From assembly GCA_015680685.1 (NCBI GenBank), contig MNCI01017720.1:1735-36779 (forward strand): a stretch of DNA of 35,045 bases. Direction: 5' to 3'. Every line of letters starts with the position of its first letter. Within the stretch, counting starts at the first letter, position 1. The notes under the pieces are model-generated. The model made no database searches, was not told the DNA's origin, and worked only from the letters and a program-made list of their open reading frames with translations. Shown here piece after piece: positions 1 to 11,439 of this stretch. This stretch comes from Gnetum montanum. Lineage: Eukaryota > Streptophyta > Gnetopsida > Gnetales > Gnetaceae. The position numbers and the translations under genes are program-made.

Positions 1-118
1 AAAGTATAGAATGATAGATGTGCAGCGCATTCTGTAAGGCCGCATCAACAGGTAATTCCAAAGGCAAGTCTCCTACCTAGTCATCCAAATCAGACTGGGC
101 AGACAAGACCCCCTTCAT
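1..118 (-). pseudogene. Possible exon fragment, unrecognised
   Basis: On the minus strand an ATG at 118-116 opens a frame that runs to the window edge with one in-frame TAG at 79-77. The composition looks protein-like, with acidic and leucine-rich stretches such as DLPLELPVDAAL. A pyrimidine-rich TTTGCAG at about 152-160 upstream could be a splice acceptor, but the frame after it meets a stop before this ATG. I do not recognise the product. It could be a host-gene exon, part of an unrelated transposon, or chance. Confidence 0.2.
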
Positions 119-487
119 CAGGAGAAATGCTCATCTCCTCCTTCGTCACTGCCTGCAAATGAAAAATTGAAGCTGAGGCAAAGAATTTTACAGCTGAAAG
201 AGCGAAATAAGGCATTTGGAGAGTCTGCGGAAGCATCCAAATCCCTATCAGTGACGGAATAGGAGGAGCGTCTATCAATAAAAGGTATTGGACGCGGATG
301 CAATTTGCAGGTAAAAATAGGGAATATTTTAATTGACAATGAATTTTCTAGTTGAGAGTTGAAAATGGGAGGAAAAATTATAATTTACGTACCCAATGCT
401 GATTTTACACGCTTCTGTACGCGTGCCCGAATCCACCGCGAACGGTTCGTGAGATTTTCTTGGGAATCGCGAATCTCTGGCGCATAG
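1..487. other. Non-gypsy flank of element D, CpG-rich near the junction
   Basis: The RT similarity of element D stops at about 487 and nothing to the left resembles any other element in the window. About 410-486 is strikingly rich in CpG (roughly eleven in 80 bp), whereas the retroelements around it are strongly CpG-depleted. This suggests a younger insertion, a deletion junction with less methylated DNA, or the edge of a gene. No terminal repeats or target duplication could be recognised because only one edge is visible. The stretch holds short minus-strand open segments, and a GTACGT at about 396-401 on the minus strand resembles a splice donor. No product is recognised. Confidence 0.5.
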
Positions 488-1270
488 GTCTCAACACATC
501 ACTTTAGTACTTGCTCCAGGTAGTCTATGGCTTGCTAAAATGTAGCTCCATAAGTGGAGAAGTCATCCATAAATGTTTTCACACCACTACCGATTTGTTA
601 TTGAAAGATGCTCAAAACTAGGCATTGGAATGTAGTAAAAGCATTACATAAATCAAAAGGCATCTTATGATATGCAAAATTTGCCTAGGGACTCATGAAT
701 GTTGTTTTGGCCTAGTCCTTTGGTGTAATTTGAATTTGGATATAGCCACTATAACCATCTAGAAAGTTGTAGTAGCAATGCTTAGATAGTGTTTCTAACA
801 CTTGATCAACAAATTGCAACAGAAAATGATCCTTGAATGTTGCCATATTCAGTAGTCGAAAATTGATGCAGACTTGAGACTTGCCACCTTTCTTTGGCAC
901 AATCATGAATGGACTAATCCACTCATTATTCGCAATGGAATAAATGAACCCCACCTTAAGAAGTTGCTTAGTTTCCTCTTTGATGATTTGTTGTAGTTTT
1001 TGGGTTCAATCACCTTTGTCACTATCTCTTTGGGTTCATGGCTGGATCAGTGTAGATGTGATAATGGTATATCCTAGGATCAATCCTTGTGAGTTTACGA
1101 TATGACCAAGCAAAATTTGCTAACCATTTTTCAACCACATTCAACAACATATTTTTCTACTTTAGAGCAAGATTTGGATTGATTATGACCAGCTTCCCAT
1201 TTTTTAAAAACACATATTCTATTTTGGCTGGTAGCATTTTTAGTTCAAAGGGCTCTTGCATAAAATTTTT
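488..1270 (-). pseudogene. pol (RT): Element D reverse transcriptase (partial)
   Basis: Reverse transcriptase copies element RNA into cDNA inside the cytoplasmic particle. The upstream part (about 1265-1040) contains EYVFLKNGKLVIIN, a segment that precedes RT in Athila-type elements. The core at 954-712 has VPKKGG, a region corresponding to RLLNMATFKDHF, and YYNFLDGYSGYIQI with the first catalytic Asp. The second catalytic box reads FMDD, with ATG at 570-568 and both aspartates intact. Stops and frame changes break the reading frame. Similarity ends around 487, shortly after VLK-CVET, so the thumb and everything downstream are absent. Dead as it stands. Confidence 0.88.
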
Positions 1271-1671
1271 AGGAATTTCCAACTCTCCTCAACAAGTATC
1301 ATCATTTGCATCATCAGAGAGTTGGGTGATGAACTTGCTCTAATTCACTCATGCCTTCTACATATGCACATGTTAGGCTCTTATTCTGTTCCATGTAAAG
1401 TGTGCTGCTCTTAGGATCAATGGTTAGCCACTAGGTAACTTCTAGTTTTGTGGCTACTGCATACAGACACCTTTAAATTTCTATTTCTAGTGCACACTAC
1501 TTACATGCATAGATAAATGCTTATTTCATATCCTAGGATTTTTGCACACAATTATACCCTATATTGCTGTACGCGATGCATGGAACACACTTCTTCTCAT
1601 TCTTTCCAAATGTATTTTCTTTAGATATTTCTATGGAAAGATCTCTAATGCCCATTCTTGAATCAATGGTG

Positions 1672-1985
1672 CTGAGTCATTTCCTTTCCATAATGATTGG
1701 GAAATCCCCTTTGTAGTTCTCCACCTTGATCACTAAGAAATTGACAAGATAAGACCACCCACAGATAGTGGTCATAATGTCTTCTACTAGGCCCAATGAA
1801 ATAGTGATGGACTGCTTTACCAATTTTAATTTAATATTGCTCTTCTTTAAAGGAGGTAGGTTCCATGCAGTATACATCTCCTGAGAGATCAGGTTAACAT
1901 TGGAACTTGAGTCGAGAAGAGCTTTGCACGGTTCATTCTCATGACTTCCAGGATCTGCTAACTTCATGAGAAGGTTTCCAGGATG
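1672..1985 (-). pseudogene. pol (PR): Element D aspartic protease
   Basis: This is the retropepsin-like protease that matures Gag-Pol. The segment 1967-1677 stays open for about 96 codons and contains ALLDSSSNVNLIS, which aligns with the LLDSGS active-site region in element B. D therefore has Ser where the catalytic triplet normally has Gly. It is followed by LGLVEDIMTTICGWSYLVNFLVI, the flap and second hydrophobic strand. It lies between gag and RT as expected. The Gly-to-Ser change fits G-to-A decay. Confidence 0.85.
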
Positions 1986-4546
1986 GATCTAATTAGATAC
2001 AACATGAGTAAGCATAACAGTATGGATCTTGGGTGATGTTTGGTTTTAAGGGGACTCGAAGGTATTTGAGACAAAGGAAGACAAAGAAACAAGGTTGTCA
2101 ATCGCAAGTGTATTTGAGGGCTTAGGTGGATTGTGTGGTCGAAAGAAAGGTCTTTTCTTTGATCGAGTATTCGAACCACTCGGTTGATTATTTGGTTATA
2201 GGTTAATGACCCTAGTAGCATTGTGTTGTTATAGTTGAGCTGGTAGTTCACCCTACATAGGTGGAGCAGGTGGTAGCTATGCGATTAGAGGAGGAAGATG
2301 TGCAGGAACAGGAGGAGGATAAGGATAAGAGGTGGTATCCCTCTTTGCATGTGGAGAATGCATCTGTTAATTATCAAGAGGGTAGTAGTGAGGTTGGAAA
2401 GTAGAAACATGATTGGAGGAGTCATATGGAGACAAAGGTTGTTGAATGTAATACCCATATGGATTAGGTTATCTGTAAGGGTATTGGTGGTGCTAACGCC
2501 CATGATTGTGGTTGCTGCCATTATTGATATTGCTTGTATGGTTGCAATAGAGTTCCATTGGGATAATATTGCTGTTGCTAGTAGAATTGCCTAAAATCAC
2601 CTTGAGGATAAGGTAATCTTCTAGATGTTTGCCTTTGTGTTAGTCATGGATTCAAAGCATACACTCCAGACTCTTGTAAGTGTGACACTATGGTGCAACA
2701 TCCCCTAGGATGTTCATATTGGTAGAAGTCACATCCACCATCATCATTTGATTAGCTTCCTGCAACTTCTTTTATTACAGCAATCTTGCCCTTACCTCTT
2801 TGATAGGCACGTTCAACTTCTTTGCACCTCTTGCGCTCACGATCACTACTTTGTTCTTTGGACTCTTCAACAATTTTTAGGATAGCTTGAAATCTACTAT
2901 CTATGGAGTCCCATAACTGATCAACCTTGGTCGTAATTTTAGATTGAAATTTTTGGAGTAGTAAGGTTTTCCTATTCATCACCTCCTTAGGTGCAAATTC
3001 TTCCTCACTATCACAGAATCGAACTTCCCTCTTTCAGATGGAAGGATCGTGGTTGTACTTTTCTGCACTTATTATTTTCCTTAATTCACCCTCCTCTTTA
3101 GCTACCTACTTGATTAGCCTTTTTATCTGATAGGTACTTAATTCTAACAGTCACCCTTAGGCATAGACACCAAGGGTTCACCTCAATTTGATCGAAGCCC
3201 ATCTATAATGTGGCAAAGTTGATCTAGTTGAGAATAACCATGGCCAAGGTATTTGTGCATTAAGGAATAGTATTGGCTGGTGGCATCATCCAAGGGTTCA
3301 TGTGTTCCTTGTTTCCATCCTTGGATCTACCTTCTTAAGTTGGACACTCTAGAGTATGTTTGATATTTGTCATTAAAAAATTCAAGCATGGTATTCCATC
3401 GTCTGATAGATTCCAATTCTAAGGATTGGTACTAGTTTTTTGCTTCTGTGATGAGTGTCCATGGGAACAACTTAAGGTTTTGCCACTCGTTCTCTATGTT
3501 TTTCAAGACACATGCATCTTGAAAAGCTTAGAGATGGTTCTACGGTTCAAAGTTATATCCCCCTTCAAACTAAGGAATATTGTTCATGTCTAGCCTTTTG
3601 ATCCAACTATCCTTCACATGCCTTGTTGGAATTCGTACTACCTTTGCTATATTAAGCATACTTCTGGTAGCAAGCAAAGGCTCATTGAGGCCTTTATTTT
3701 GATGCTTATGATGCCCTCTACTACCCCTTCATACATGGTGATGTGCCTCTCTTGAATGTTTGCACCCTTGATCTTGCCTTTTCCTATGGTCCCTTCTATC
3801 ATTTTGGTCCCATTAATCATTTTGGTCACCTCCATCATGGTCTTGCCCTTTGTGGTTACAATCAAAGCTAAAAGAAGAAGAAGATGATGATGGTGAAGAG
3901 GAAGGAAGACTAGCACCATCATAGTGCCTGCTACCACCTCTTCGACAATCATGACCATGATCATGATCTTGTTTCTTATCACATCCTTGCCTTGACTTGC
4001 ATCTTTGGATCCTTCTTTGTCATTAGATCCATTCTTACTAGAACTAAGATTATGAATTGTGGACTACAAGTTCTAGTTTTAACCTCTATCATTGAAGTTA
4101 AAGAGAGGAATTTCACTACATAGAAAACCCCCAAAGAAGGATTATCCACCATCATTTTGGTATAGTAGGAAGGGAAAATCATTACATCCTTTTTCCTTTG
4201 CAAATTCATAATGTTGTTCTAACTGGAAATCCTAGAGATGTTGTGCCTTAGTGGGATGATAATCCCTAGCATCACTATCTTGCAAAGCATACTTAACATG
4301 ACATTCTTGAAGACCTAAATAGATAAGCGTTTGGTGAAGCGTTGTAGGAACAGATTGATTTGGTGGTAACACAATGTTGCCCTCTATGTCATGCCATTGT
4401 AGCTATTCATTTTGATGTAGGATGAAGGTGAAATTAGGTACATACTCATAAGGATGAGCATATACCATTTGATATTGTTGAGGCACTAGCTAATGAGCTC
4501 CTTCAAACTTGGACAGAGAATCACTCCTATGAGAAGAAGAAGACAT
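1986..4546 (-). pseudogene. gag: Element D gag
   Basis: Gag forms the virus-like particle and binds element RNA. The frame opens at an ATG (4546-4544) about 140 bp after the PBS and begins MSSSSHRSDS, like the start of B gag. A Ser/His-rich low-complexity stretch lies around 3650-3990. The capsid-like core follows at about 3650-3000, containing LDMNNI, FNDKYQTYSRVSNLRR and an IIDGLR segment shared with A and B. A basic coiled-coil segment at 2982-2752 is open for 76 codons, then a Cys/His box at 2733-2695 and a Pro/His/Tyr-rich tail to about 2000. Many stops and several frame shifts; not functional. Confidence 0.8.
2695..2733 (-). other. Gag Cys/His box, element D
   Basis: The minus strand reads C-D-F-Y-x-Y-E-H-P-R-G-C-C after an acidic, glycine-containing lead. 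It aligns with C-D-I-C-x-Y-E-H-P-K-G-C in B and C-D-I-F-x-Y-D-H-P-K-G-H-C in A. It sits where a zinc knuckle is expected but does not follow the standard C-x2-C-x4-H-x4-C spacing. Confidence 0.55.
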
Positions 4547-4688
4547 TTTCAATTAGATGATAAAAATGCAGTGTGCTTTTAGATTTTTATTATAGTAATT
4601 GTAAAATATGATATGACTCTAAAGTTCATTCCAATGATTTTGAATGGTTCCCATTAAATCCTAGATAGCACACAAAACAACCAAAAGG

Positions 4689-4706
4689 TCCTTAGCAATG
4701 GTGCCA
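4689..4706 (-). promoter_or_regulatory. Primer-binding site, element D (tRNA-Asp type)
   Basis: One base after the LTR end the minus strand reads TGGCACCATTGCTAAGGA. The complement of the plant tRNA-Asp(GTC) 3' end, as I know it, is TGGCGCCGTTGCCGGGGA. The five differences are all G-to-A or C-to-T. This is where minus-strand cDNA would be primed, and it fixes the element's orientation. Confidence 0.85.
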
Positions 4707-4707
4707 A

Positions 4708-5562
4708 TGATGAGCGATGAGGTACCCCTATGCTCAACCATATGAAACGCTAAGGCGTTTATGCATGATCTAGTTGAATTCTATGGATCTATAGTTCTTC
4801 AATACACTAGTTCCTCTAGGAAGTGGAATGGAGATTAAGAATGTTTGTTGTCTTCCCAACTACACTTGTGAAGCTTAAGGATATGGTTTAAGTGTAATTG
4901 AGGTACATGATTTTTATCATTTTATGTTTTATAAGTTTAATTACCTATAACAATAATAAATGGTAGAGTAATTTAGGATTTAATTTATCTACTGCCTAGC
5001 TAGCCTAACATAAGTACTCGTCCCACTTTCCTGAACACATATAGCATTGTTCGGCTACCAAACATTAAGTGTTGTTGGGTTACCAAGATATGTATGCTCA
5101 AAGTGGTTGTGTTTGTGTTCATTAACAACTGGAAATTAATTGCTTAATTTAAATGTATTAAAGTAAACTACATGAAAGTAAAGTGCATTAAAGAAAATAT
5201 TAATCTATTCTTAGTTTTGCAAGGATTATCAAAAGAGTTTGCTTTTATTCCTGTCACATTGCTATGCTTAGGTACATCAGTGTTCGAACAAAGATTTGTA
5301 CACACTTAGACTCTTGCTACAGGCACTTAGAAAATATTCTAACTCTGGAGAAAACAAATTTTAAGAGCTTCGCTAACTATGACAAAAAATATGGAAAACT
5401 AATGCCAAATCATGAGCCTAAGTTCTATATTTATAGGCTAGTGTATACCCTGTGACATCAAATATTCGACATTGCATCTTGGCTTCAACATCAAATACCC
5501 AACGTGAAGGCTATGACGTTGGATACCCAACGTTGGAGCAGATGAGAAAATGTGATTCATCA
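4708..5562 (-). repeat. 5' LTR of element D
   Basis: This 855-bp LTR runs on the minus strand from TGATGA at 5562 to CTCATCA ending at 4708. U3 has several copies of a motif like GTTGGGTATC, placed as in the LTRs of element A. A TATAAATA box lies at 5435-5428. The U5 tail (TTGAGCATAGGGGTACCTCATCG) is shared with the LTRs of A, B and E. It supplies promoter and polyadenylation signals for D. Confidence 0.9.
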
Positions 5563-5760
5563 TGGGCTTCACCTCAATCTTAAAAGTACAATTAGTAGTA
5601 AAAAAACTTACAGTCATGGGGGGTGCTACCACTAAGGTAGTAGTACTCTTATAGGTAACCTGATCCCTATGAATATTATGTCCAACAACCTATATCTCTT
5701 AGAGGCTCTACTGCACATGTATTTATTCATTATATTGTTCTTTTAAGTATCATAGACCTG
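5563..5760 (+). pseudogene. gag: Element C gag remnant (proline/tyrosine-rich tail)
   Basis: The sequence from 5563 aligns by eye with B gag at about 24140-24330: a region ending in a GGGG-rich codon run, then a segment like DP-YEYYVQQP. It starts exactly at the LTR boundary of D, so D is inserted here and the upstream part of C gag lies beyond D. Similarity to B fades at about 5755, where a different sequence begins. Confidence 0.65.
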
Positions 5761-6080
5761 CTACTCCATGGGTTGAATCTTCTTCCTCTTATGGTTCTTA
5801 TTCTTAACACCACTCATAACCTCATACTTCAAACCCTTTACCACTTGCTCCCCTAATGCAAGATGAGATTTCATTATAGCCACAATACCAAAGTTTTGCC
5901 ATAGTAGTGAACTTGTAGATGGATGGTAATTTAAGTGGTTTCTAGTGAAATCCTTGGAAAAACATATTTTTAGGCCATCCAATCCATCTAAAACTTTATA
6001 GACATCCATGGCTATGGATTCCATACTAACAACCTATCAAATGTTATTTGAAGTATCTTCAAACCAAAGTTTCTCAAGTG
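5761..6080 (-). other. Unidentified minus-strand open segment replacing C gag
   Basis: A clean minus-strand frame of 87 codons (6024-5761) starts MESIAMDVYKVLDGLDGL and ends in a lysine-rich tail (KNKNHKRKKI). The same frame continues upstream through two adjacent stops into a WFEDTSNNI-like stretch at about 6080. B has gag sequence here and nothing in B, A or D matches. Orientation is opposite to C. It may be a fragment of another transposon or a captured host sequence; I do not recognise the product. An open frame this long in AT-rich decayed DNA could still be chance. Confidence 0.35.
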
Positions 6081-6094
6081 TACAAACTATTAGG

Positions 6095-6600
6095 TTAACC
6101 CATGCCATTATAGATTGGATAAAAGTAGGAAACCTTTCTAGGAAGAGAATTGATCCAGGATGTTCCTAAATTTACTTGCATTATAGGATATGCATCATGC
6201 AAAGCTCTATTAGAATCAAGTTCTAGAGTCAACTTGATTTCACAAGAGATGCACAAAGTATGAAATTCACCACCACTTGAAAAGTGCAATATCAGGTTAG
6301 AGCTTGTAGACCAATTCATCACCATTTTCTCGGGGATTAGCAAAAGACATTATAACTGTCATTAGTGGCTGATCATACCCTATTGATTTCTTGGTAATCC
6401 ATGTACATAATTGCGAGGAAGAATTTCCTATCATTATATGAAGGGCTTGGCTTAGTATGATTGATGCTAAGATGGGAATCAAAGGCTTACCCTTGGAAAT
6501 ATTTTTTAAAAAATAAGCACAGAATAGTGGAAAAGAAGAGAGTTCCATGCATCACATATAATGACACAAGATGCAATTACATGCAGAAGATATAAGTGGT
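6095..6600 (+). pseudogene. pol (PR): Element C aspartic protease
   Basis: C resumes its pol at about 6095. The active-site region at about 6200-6250 reads ALLESSSRVNLISQEMH, against LLDSGS in B, so the catalytic Asp codon has become Glu and the Gly is Ser. The region around 6340-6420 aligns with the VEDI-TT-CGWSYPIDFLVI segment of B, and 6540-6580 with the VPCIAY-D segment. Several stops and shifts make it non-functional. Confidence 0.75.
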
Positions 6601-6837
6601 TAAACTGAGAGTAATCACAACATATAGATCGTGTGCTGAATCAAAAAGGATGCAAACATGTTTATATGTAGTAATCACAAAGCAAGATAATGCCTAATGG
6701 TTGATTTCAAATGAGAGCTACAATTATTCTCTATGTATGAAACCACAATAAGCCTTCACAAGTGCATATATTGACAGGCTGAAAAAAATGGAGTAGCTTA
6801 GATGCCAACTCTCTCATGTAGAAAATTAATAAAGTAG

Positions 6838-8350
6838 ACATGGATTTGGAAGAGTTGGAGATTCTAGAGACATCTGAACCAAAGACTATTGAACTCAAAA
6901 TTTTATTAGAGTCACATGAATATGTGTTTTTGAAAAATGGAAAACTGGTAATTGTGAATGATAAGCTCACAAGGAAATAAAATACAAGTTGCTGATGATC
7001 ATAAAAAAATGAATAATAACCTTTACTTAGTCATATGATCAGATAATATGTGTTTATCCATGTATATGCTAGCATAGAATCTATGCATATCCAATCATTA
7101 AGACTAAAAGATAGCTACAATGAAGGTTGAATCTCAAATTGAACTAAGTGATCAAGAAGGAGGTAGGAAAGTAAGTAGAAAAGCTCCTTAAGGTTGGGTT
7201 CATCTACTCGGTATGCCTACTCATTATTTTACCAAAGAGAGATGAGAAATGGAGGATCTACAACAATTTTAGGCTATTGAACATGATAAATTTTAAAGAC
7301 CATTTTCCATTACCATTTGTAGATCAAGTGTTAGGTACCATTATAGGACATAAATATTATAGCTTTCTAGATGGCTATAGTGGTTATAACCAAATCTAAA
7401 TAGCCTAGAGGATTAAGTCAAAACCACATTCAAAAGTCCTTGGGGGAATTTCATAAATAAAAAGATATCTTTTGGTCTTTGTAATATACTTGTAATCTTT
7501 CAATGCCTTGTTCTCATCATCTTTTAGTAGTAGATTGGCAATGGTATAGAAGTCTTCATGGATGACTTCTTCACTTATAGTTTCAACTTTGAGCAGATAT
7601 TAGACCTTCTAGAGTAGGTATTAAAGTGATGTGTAGAAACTAATCTTAAGCTCAACTAGTAGAAAAGCCATCTAATGGTCTAGATAGGCATTGTTCTTAG
7701 GCATTGAATATTAGAAAATGGAATAGAGGTAGATCCTAAAAAAAACTAGAGCAATCTAAAAAATTACTCAAAAGTCACAAATAGTGAAAAATTCCAAATC
7801 ATTTTTTGGACACATAGGCTACTATAGTAGATACATTAAGACTTTTTCAAAAATTGCAAAGTCACTACTGGAGTTAACAAAGAAGGATGCAGCATTTAAA
7901 TGGACTAATGTGATAATGAATTCAAACTTCTGAAGTAAAAGCTTATAGAGACTTTGATTCTACAAGCTCTTGATTAGTTTAGCCCCTTTCACGTCATGAT
8001 TGATGCATCTTATTTTGTCTTGAGAATAATGCTTATATAGTTCGATGATAAAAAAATTCATACTATATCTATTATACAAGAAGGATTATCACTGATGCAT
8101 AACTAAATTACATCACTATAGAGAAGAAGTTGATGATGGTGGTGTATGCCTTATAAAAATTCAAACACTATGTGCTTGCATATCCAGTCTTTGTGCACAC
8201 AGACCATAGTGCGATACACTTCCTAATGAATAAACTAATAGTTAGCCTTGTATTATATGATGGCTAGTAATCTTGTAGGATTTTGGCATAACAATGATTG
8301 ATAGAAAGGGTACTGAGAATGTAGTAGCTTATCATTTGTCTCAATTATGA
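6838..8350 (+). pseudogene. pol (RT-RH): Element C reverse transcriptase and RNase H
   Basis: The upstream segment at 6838-6980 contains HEYVFLKNGKLVIVN. A HRIY-containing stretch follows at about 7070, then RLLNM and KDHFPLPFVDQVL (about 7260-7340), FLDGYSGYNQI (7357-7400) and an intact FMDD box (7555-7566). FFGHIGYYSRYIKTFSKIAKSLLELTKKD is at 7800-7900. RNase H follows, with a conserved GTENVVAYHLSQL-like end at about 8310-8350. Frames shift several times and stops are frequent. Domain order is that of Ty3/gypsy. Confidence 0.85.
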
Positions 8351-8399
8351 TGGGACAATAAGGCTGCTGATGTGTCATTCTAATTTCTTGAATAATTAT

Positions 8400-9825
8400 T
8401 ATTTGCAAAGGCAACAATGGCCACCTTTGAAATAAATTTTAGACTTTTTCAGCTACTTAATTACTTAGGAAATTCCTACTAAATTGGACAGATAGAAATA
8501 ATAATAGTTTTTTACCAAGTAAAGAACTACATAGAGATATAAAGTAACCTTTATAAAATTTATGCAAATGGCTTGGTGTAATGGTGTATTTATGATAACA
8601 ATTAATTTAGAATTCTCTAGGACACTTATGAAGGACCTTATGGAGGTCACTATGTAGGAAGGAGAACAAGTATAAAAATTTCATGGCAAGGTATTTTTGG
8701 CCAATAGTTTTTAGGGATGTACATCTCTTTGTTAACTTATGTGAATCATGCCAATGTGATGGTGGGATAACTACTAGACTTGAGGATTTGAAATAATGAA
8801 TTCAATCATATGAATCCTTTGACTTTTGGGGAACTAACTTCATGAGTCCCATCATAGCCATGTTCAATAGGATATCCTACATCATTGTTGTTATAGACTA
8901 TTATACCAAATGGGTAGAATTTGTAGCTGTAACAAATTGCACAATAGTAACAACGATAAGGTTTTTCGAACAATAGATTGTTTTTCAAAAAATAGGTGAT
9001 AAATAGGTTTGGTATACCTAGAGTAGTTATCTCTAATAATTAAACTCACTTTATAGGTGCTAATTTTAAGAAATTGATGAGGAACTTAGGGTTAGAAAAT
9101 AAACTAACTACATCCTATCACCCCTAAGCCAATGGTCAAGCCAAAGGAACAAATAGGAAGATCACATGTATCCTTACTAGGACTATTAGTAGGTATAGAA
9201 GAAACTAGAGCATAAAACTCAATAATGCCTTATGGACTTATTTCTCCACATGGAAAATTCCTATAGGCTACTTCCCTTATGAGTTAGTGTATGGTAAGCT
9301 TACCCAAACTTCCCATTTAAACTGATCTATGTACACTCAACAAAGCCTGTGAGCTTAACCTCAACATTAGCCTAGCTTCAAAAAAATAAATTAAAAAAAG
9401 CCTTATGCACCTCAACATGTTGGATGAAAATAGGAGAGTAGCCATGATGATGAATGTAGTACATGAGGCATATATCAAATAATGTTATGACAATAAGATA
9501 AGACGAGTGGAATTTTAACTAGGAGATAAGGTTCTTTATTGCAACCTCACACATGTACCTTAGTAGAAAAAATTCCAAACACAATGAGAAGGATCCTACA
9601 TCATAAATTTTACTTTCTAATTAGGTTCCATGTAGCTACACTACATTGAGTATCCATAGAAGTTGATACTAGTCAACATGCAACAAGTGAAATCATTCAA
9701 GGATTCTTAGGTAGCCACGCACAAAAATGATATTGCTACTAATGCTCAAGCTTATTCCATATTTGGTATTTATATATTTCAACATAGTTGTGGGGAAGAT
9801 ACCTATTTGATTTGATATCTTGTGA
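8400..9825 (+). pseudogene. pol (IN): Element C integrase
   Basis: Integrase inserts the cDNA into the chromosome. The N-terminal zinc-binding region is recognisable from YEGPYGGHYVGRRTSIKI (about 8630-8680) and a C-x-x-C remnant (8745-8765). The core has IDYYTKWVE (about 8895), ISNN-THFIGANF (9020-9070) and SYHP-ANGQAKGTNRKI (9115-9160), where the position of the catalytic Glu reads Lys. The C-terminal region continues through KKFQTQWEGSY, which B lacks, to about 9760-9825. Stops are numerous. Confidence 0.85.
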
Positions 9826-10354
9826 GGATTTATTTTGTACCTTTTTGTTTGATAATGTTCTTTTAATTTTTTGTTTAATTATAACATTTTTTTTTCTTTG
9901 AACTTATTTTATGTTTTATGTTTTATACTTTATGTCTTTTTTTTGTATTATCTTTATGTTTTCTTATAAATTTTTAATAAAATTTGCCACTTTTGTGTAG
10001 GGGCCAACTTTGTTATTTGAATTATGTCTTATGCTATCAAAATATTAGGTAAGTAATTGTGTGAAGTAGTGAGACCAATTCATCCATCTCTAGTCTCTAT
10101 GAATAAGAGATCTTCATCATAAAAGCAATATGGTTCTTCTCACATGAAAATTAAAATTAACTCGTGATTGTTATGCTTTAAATAAAGGGGAAAGGATTAA
10201 GAGGGAATGAAAAAGGATTTGACATTAAGGGGATTTGCTAATTCTTTGAACTTTCTTATGAGTCTTACTACTCCATGTGGTTATATCATTACTCATGTTT
10301 TAATCTTGATGGAAGCATGTTCTCTAATAAAGTTATTACCTTATTATTTCACTA

Positions 10355-10620
10355 GAAAGATATGTTACCCATGCCTAAACGTAGTCCGCTAGTAAGGTTA
10401 ACATGAAAATTAATTAATTTACATAGGAAAATATTCATGGGGTACCATTAGAAAGACATGTTACCCATGCTTGAAGGTAGCCTACTTCTAGGAATTTGAT
10501 AGTCTCTTGGACTAGTTTCATCATGTGATTGGAAAGACACGTTACCCATGCCTAAAGATACATTTTTGATGGGATTAGCTTTAGCTATGGGGTCGCAAAG
10601 ACATGCAACCATGCCTAAAA
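10355..10620 (+). repeat. Four copies of a 25-bp motif in the C spacer
   Basis: Copies at 10355-10379, 10451-10475, 10532-10556 and 10595-10620 share the core GAAAGACATGTTACCCATGC followed by CTAAA. They are spaced about 60-95 bp apart. One copy is present at the matching place in A (16240-16263) and one, inverted, in E (34672-34696). Conservation between subfamilies while the surroundings diverge suggests a function, perhaps protein binding. None is known to me. Confidence 0.8.
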
Positions 10621-11439
10621 GGATCCATCTAATCAATGGTTAAGAGTCCACAAGCTTAATATTTTAAGTAATTAATTAATTAAATAACTACTTCCTTATT
10701 TTCTCTTGTTGAGTAATGCGTTTTTAATGTTCTTGTGATTGTCCCATGATGGTGAGTTTGAGATGATACAAGGTAGTGACACTAGAAAAGGTATAGACTT
10801 GGTCTAAAACTTGGATGGATAGGTATGATTATCATCCTAATCACAACTAAAATAAGAACCTATTGCAAACATAATAAGATATCTTACATCTTAATCTCTA
10901 TAATTCCTTCTTATTTCATTATTCATCTCACTATTGGATGCAATTATGTGCCTAATGGTTTTATTTAGTATAGTGCAAGATCCTCGATAAGAAATAGTTG
11001 TGTGGGCGTGACAAATCAAATTGATCGACATTCAATCTCCAATGTATTTACAAACACCTTGTGAGATGGTTATACATGGACATTATGGATACTAGCCTTC
11101 TTTAGGGAGGATCCACTTATATAACCCTTAGATATCTAGTCTATGCATCACTTCCACATGTCTTAATCATTCAAGTGCAATTCCATTGATTAATTGCATA
11201 TTCATTTTTGCTCATCTTCTCCATGTTTTATGAAATAACCTATCTTTTAAGAATCATGTTTCATCTAGATTATGCTTTACTAATCTATCCAAATTGCTCG
11301 TTGCACCTAACCACAATGTCTTCATGTTTAGACGTTTCCTATGGCTCTCATTTGATCCAAGATTTGCTTCAAAAAGCTTAGAAATTAGGCAAAAAATTAA
11401 AGAAAAGATTTTGACTTTGGCTACATTGACACATCAGTG

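Larger units (their letters stand above)
488..5562 (-). mobile_element. Element D: 5' part of an Athila-like Ty3/gypsy element
   Basis: Reading on the minus strand, D has a 5' LTR (5562-4708), a tRNA-Asp-type PBS (4706-4689), gag from an ATG at 4546, protease near 1967-1677, and RT from about 1265 down to 488. It stops just after the RT catalytic box, so RNase H, integrase, any aORF and the 3' LTR are missing or lie outside the window. It is inserted in the gag region of element C: C-type gag resumes directly at 5563. The five bases next to the LTR are TGGGC (5563-5567), but the matching copy is not visible. Its U3 resembles that of element A. Confidence 0.88.

Noticed and set aside
3647-3982. 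Minus-strand frame rich in Met, Ile and Lys
   Set aside because: It is a shifted frame of the His/Ser-rich low-complexity part of D gag.
6731-6970. Minus-strand open segment of 79 codons
   Set aside because: It is antisense to the RT N-terminal region of C, which aligns with D and B on the plus strand.
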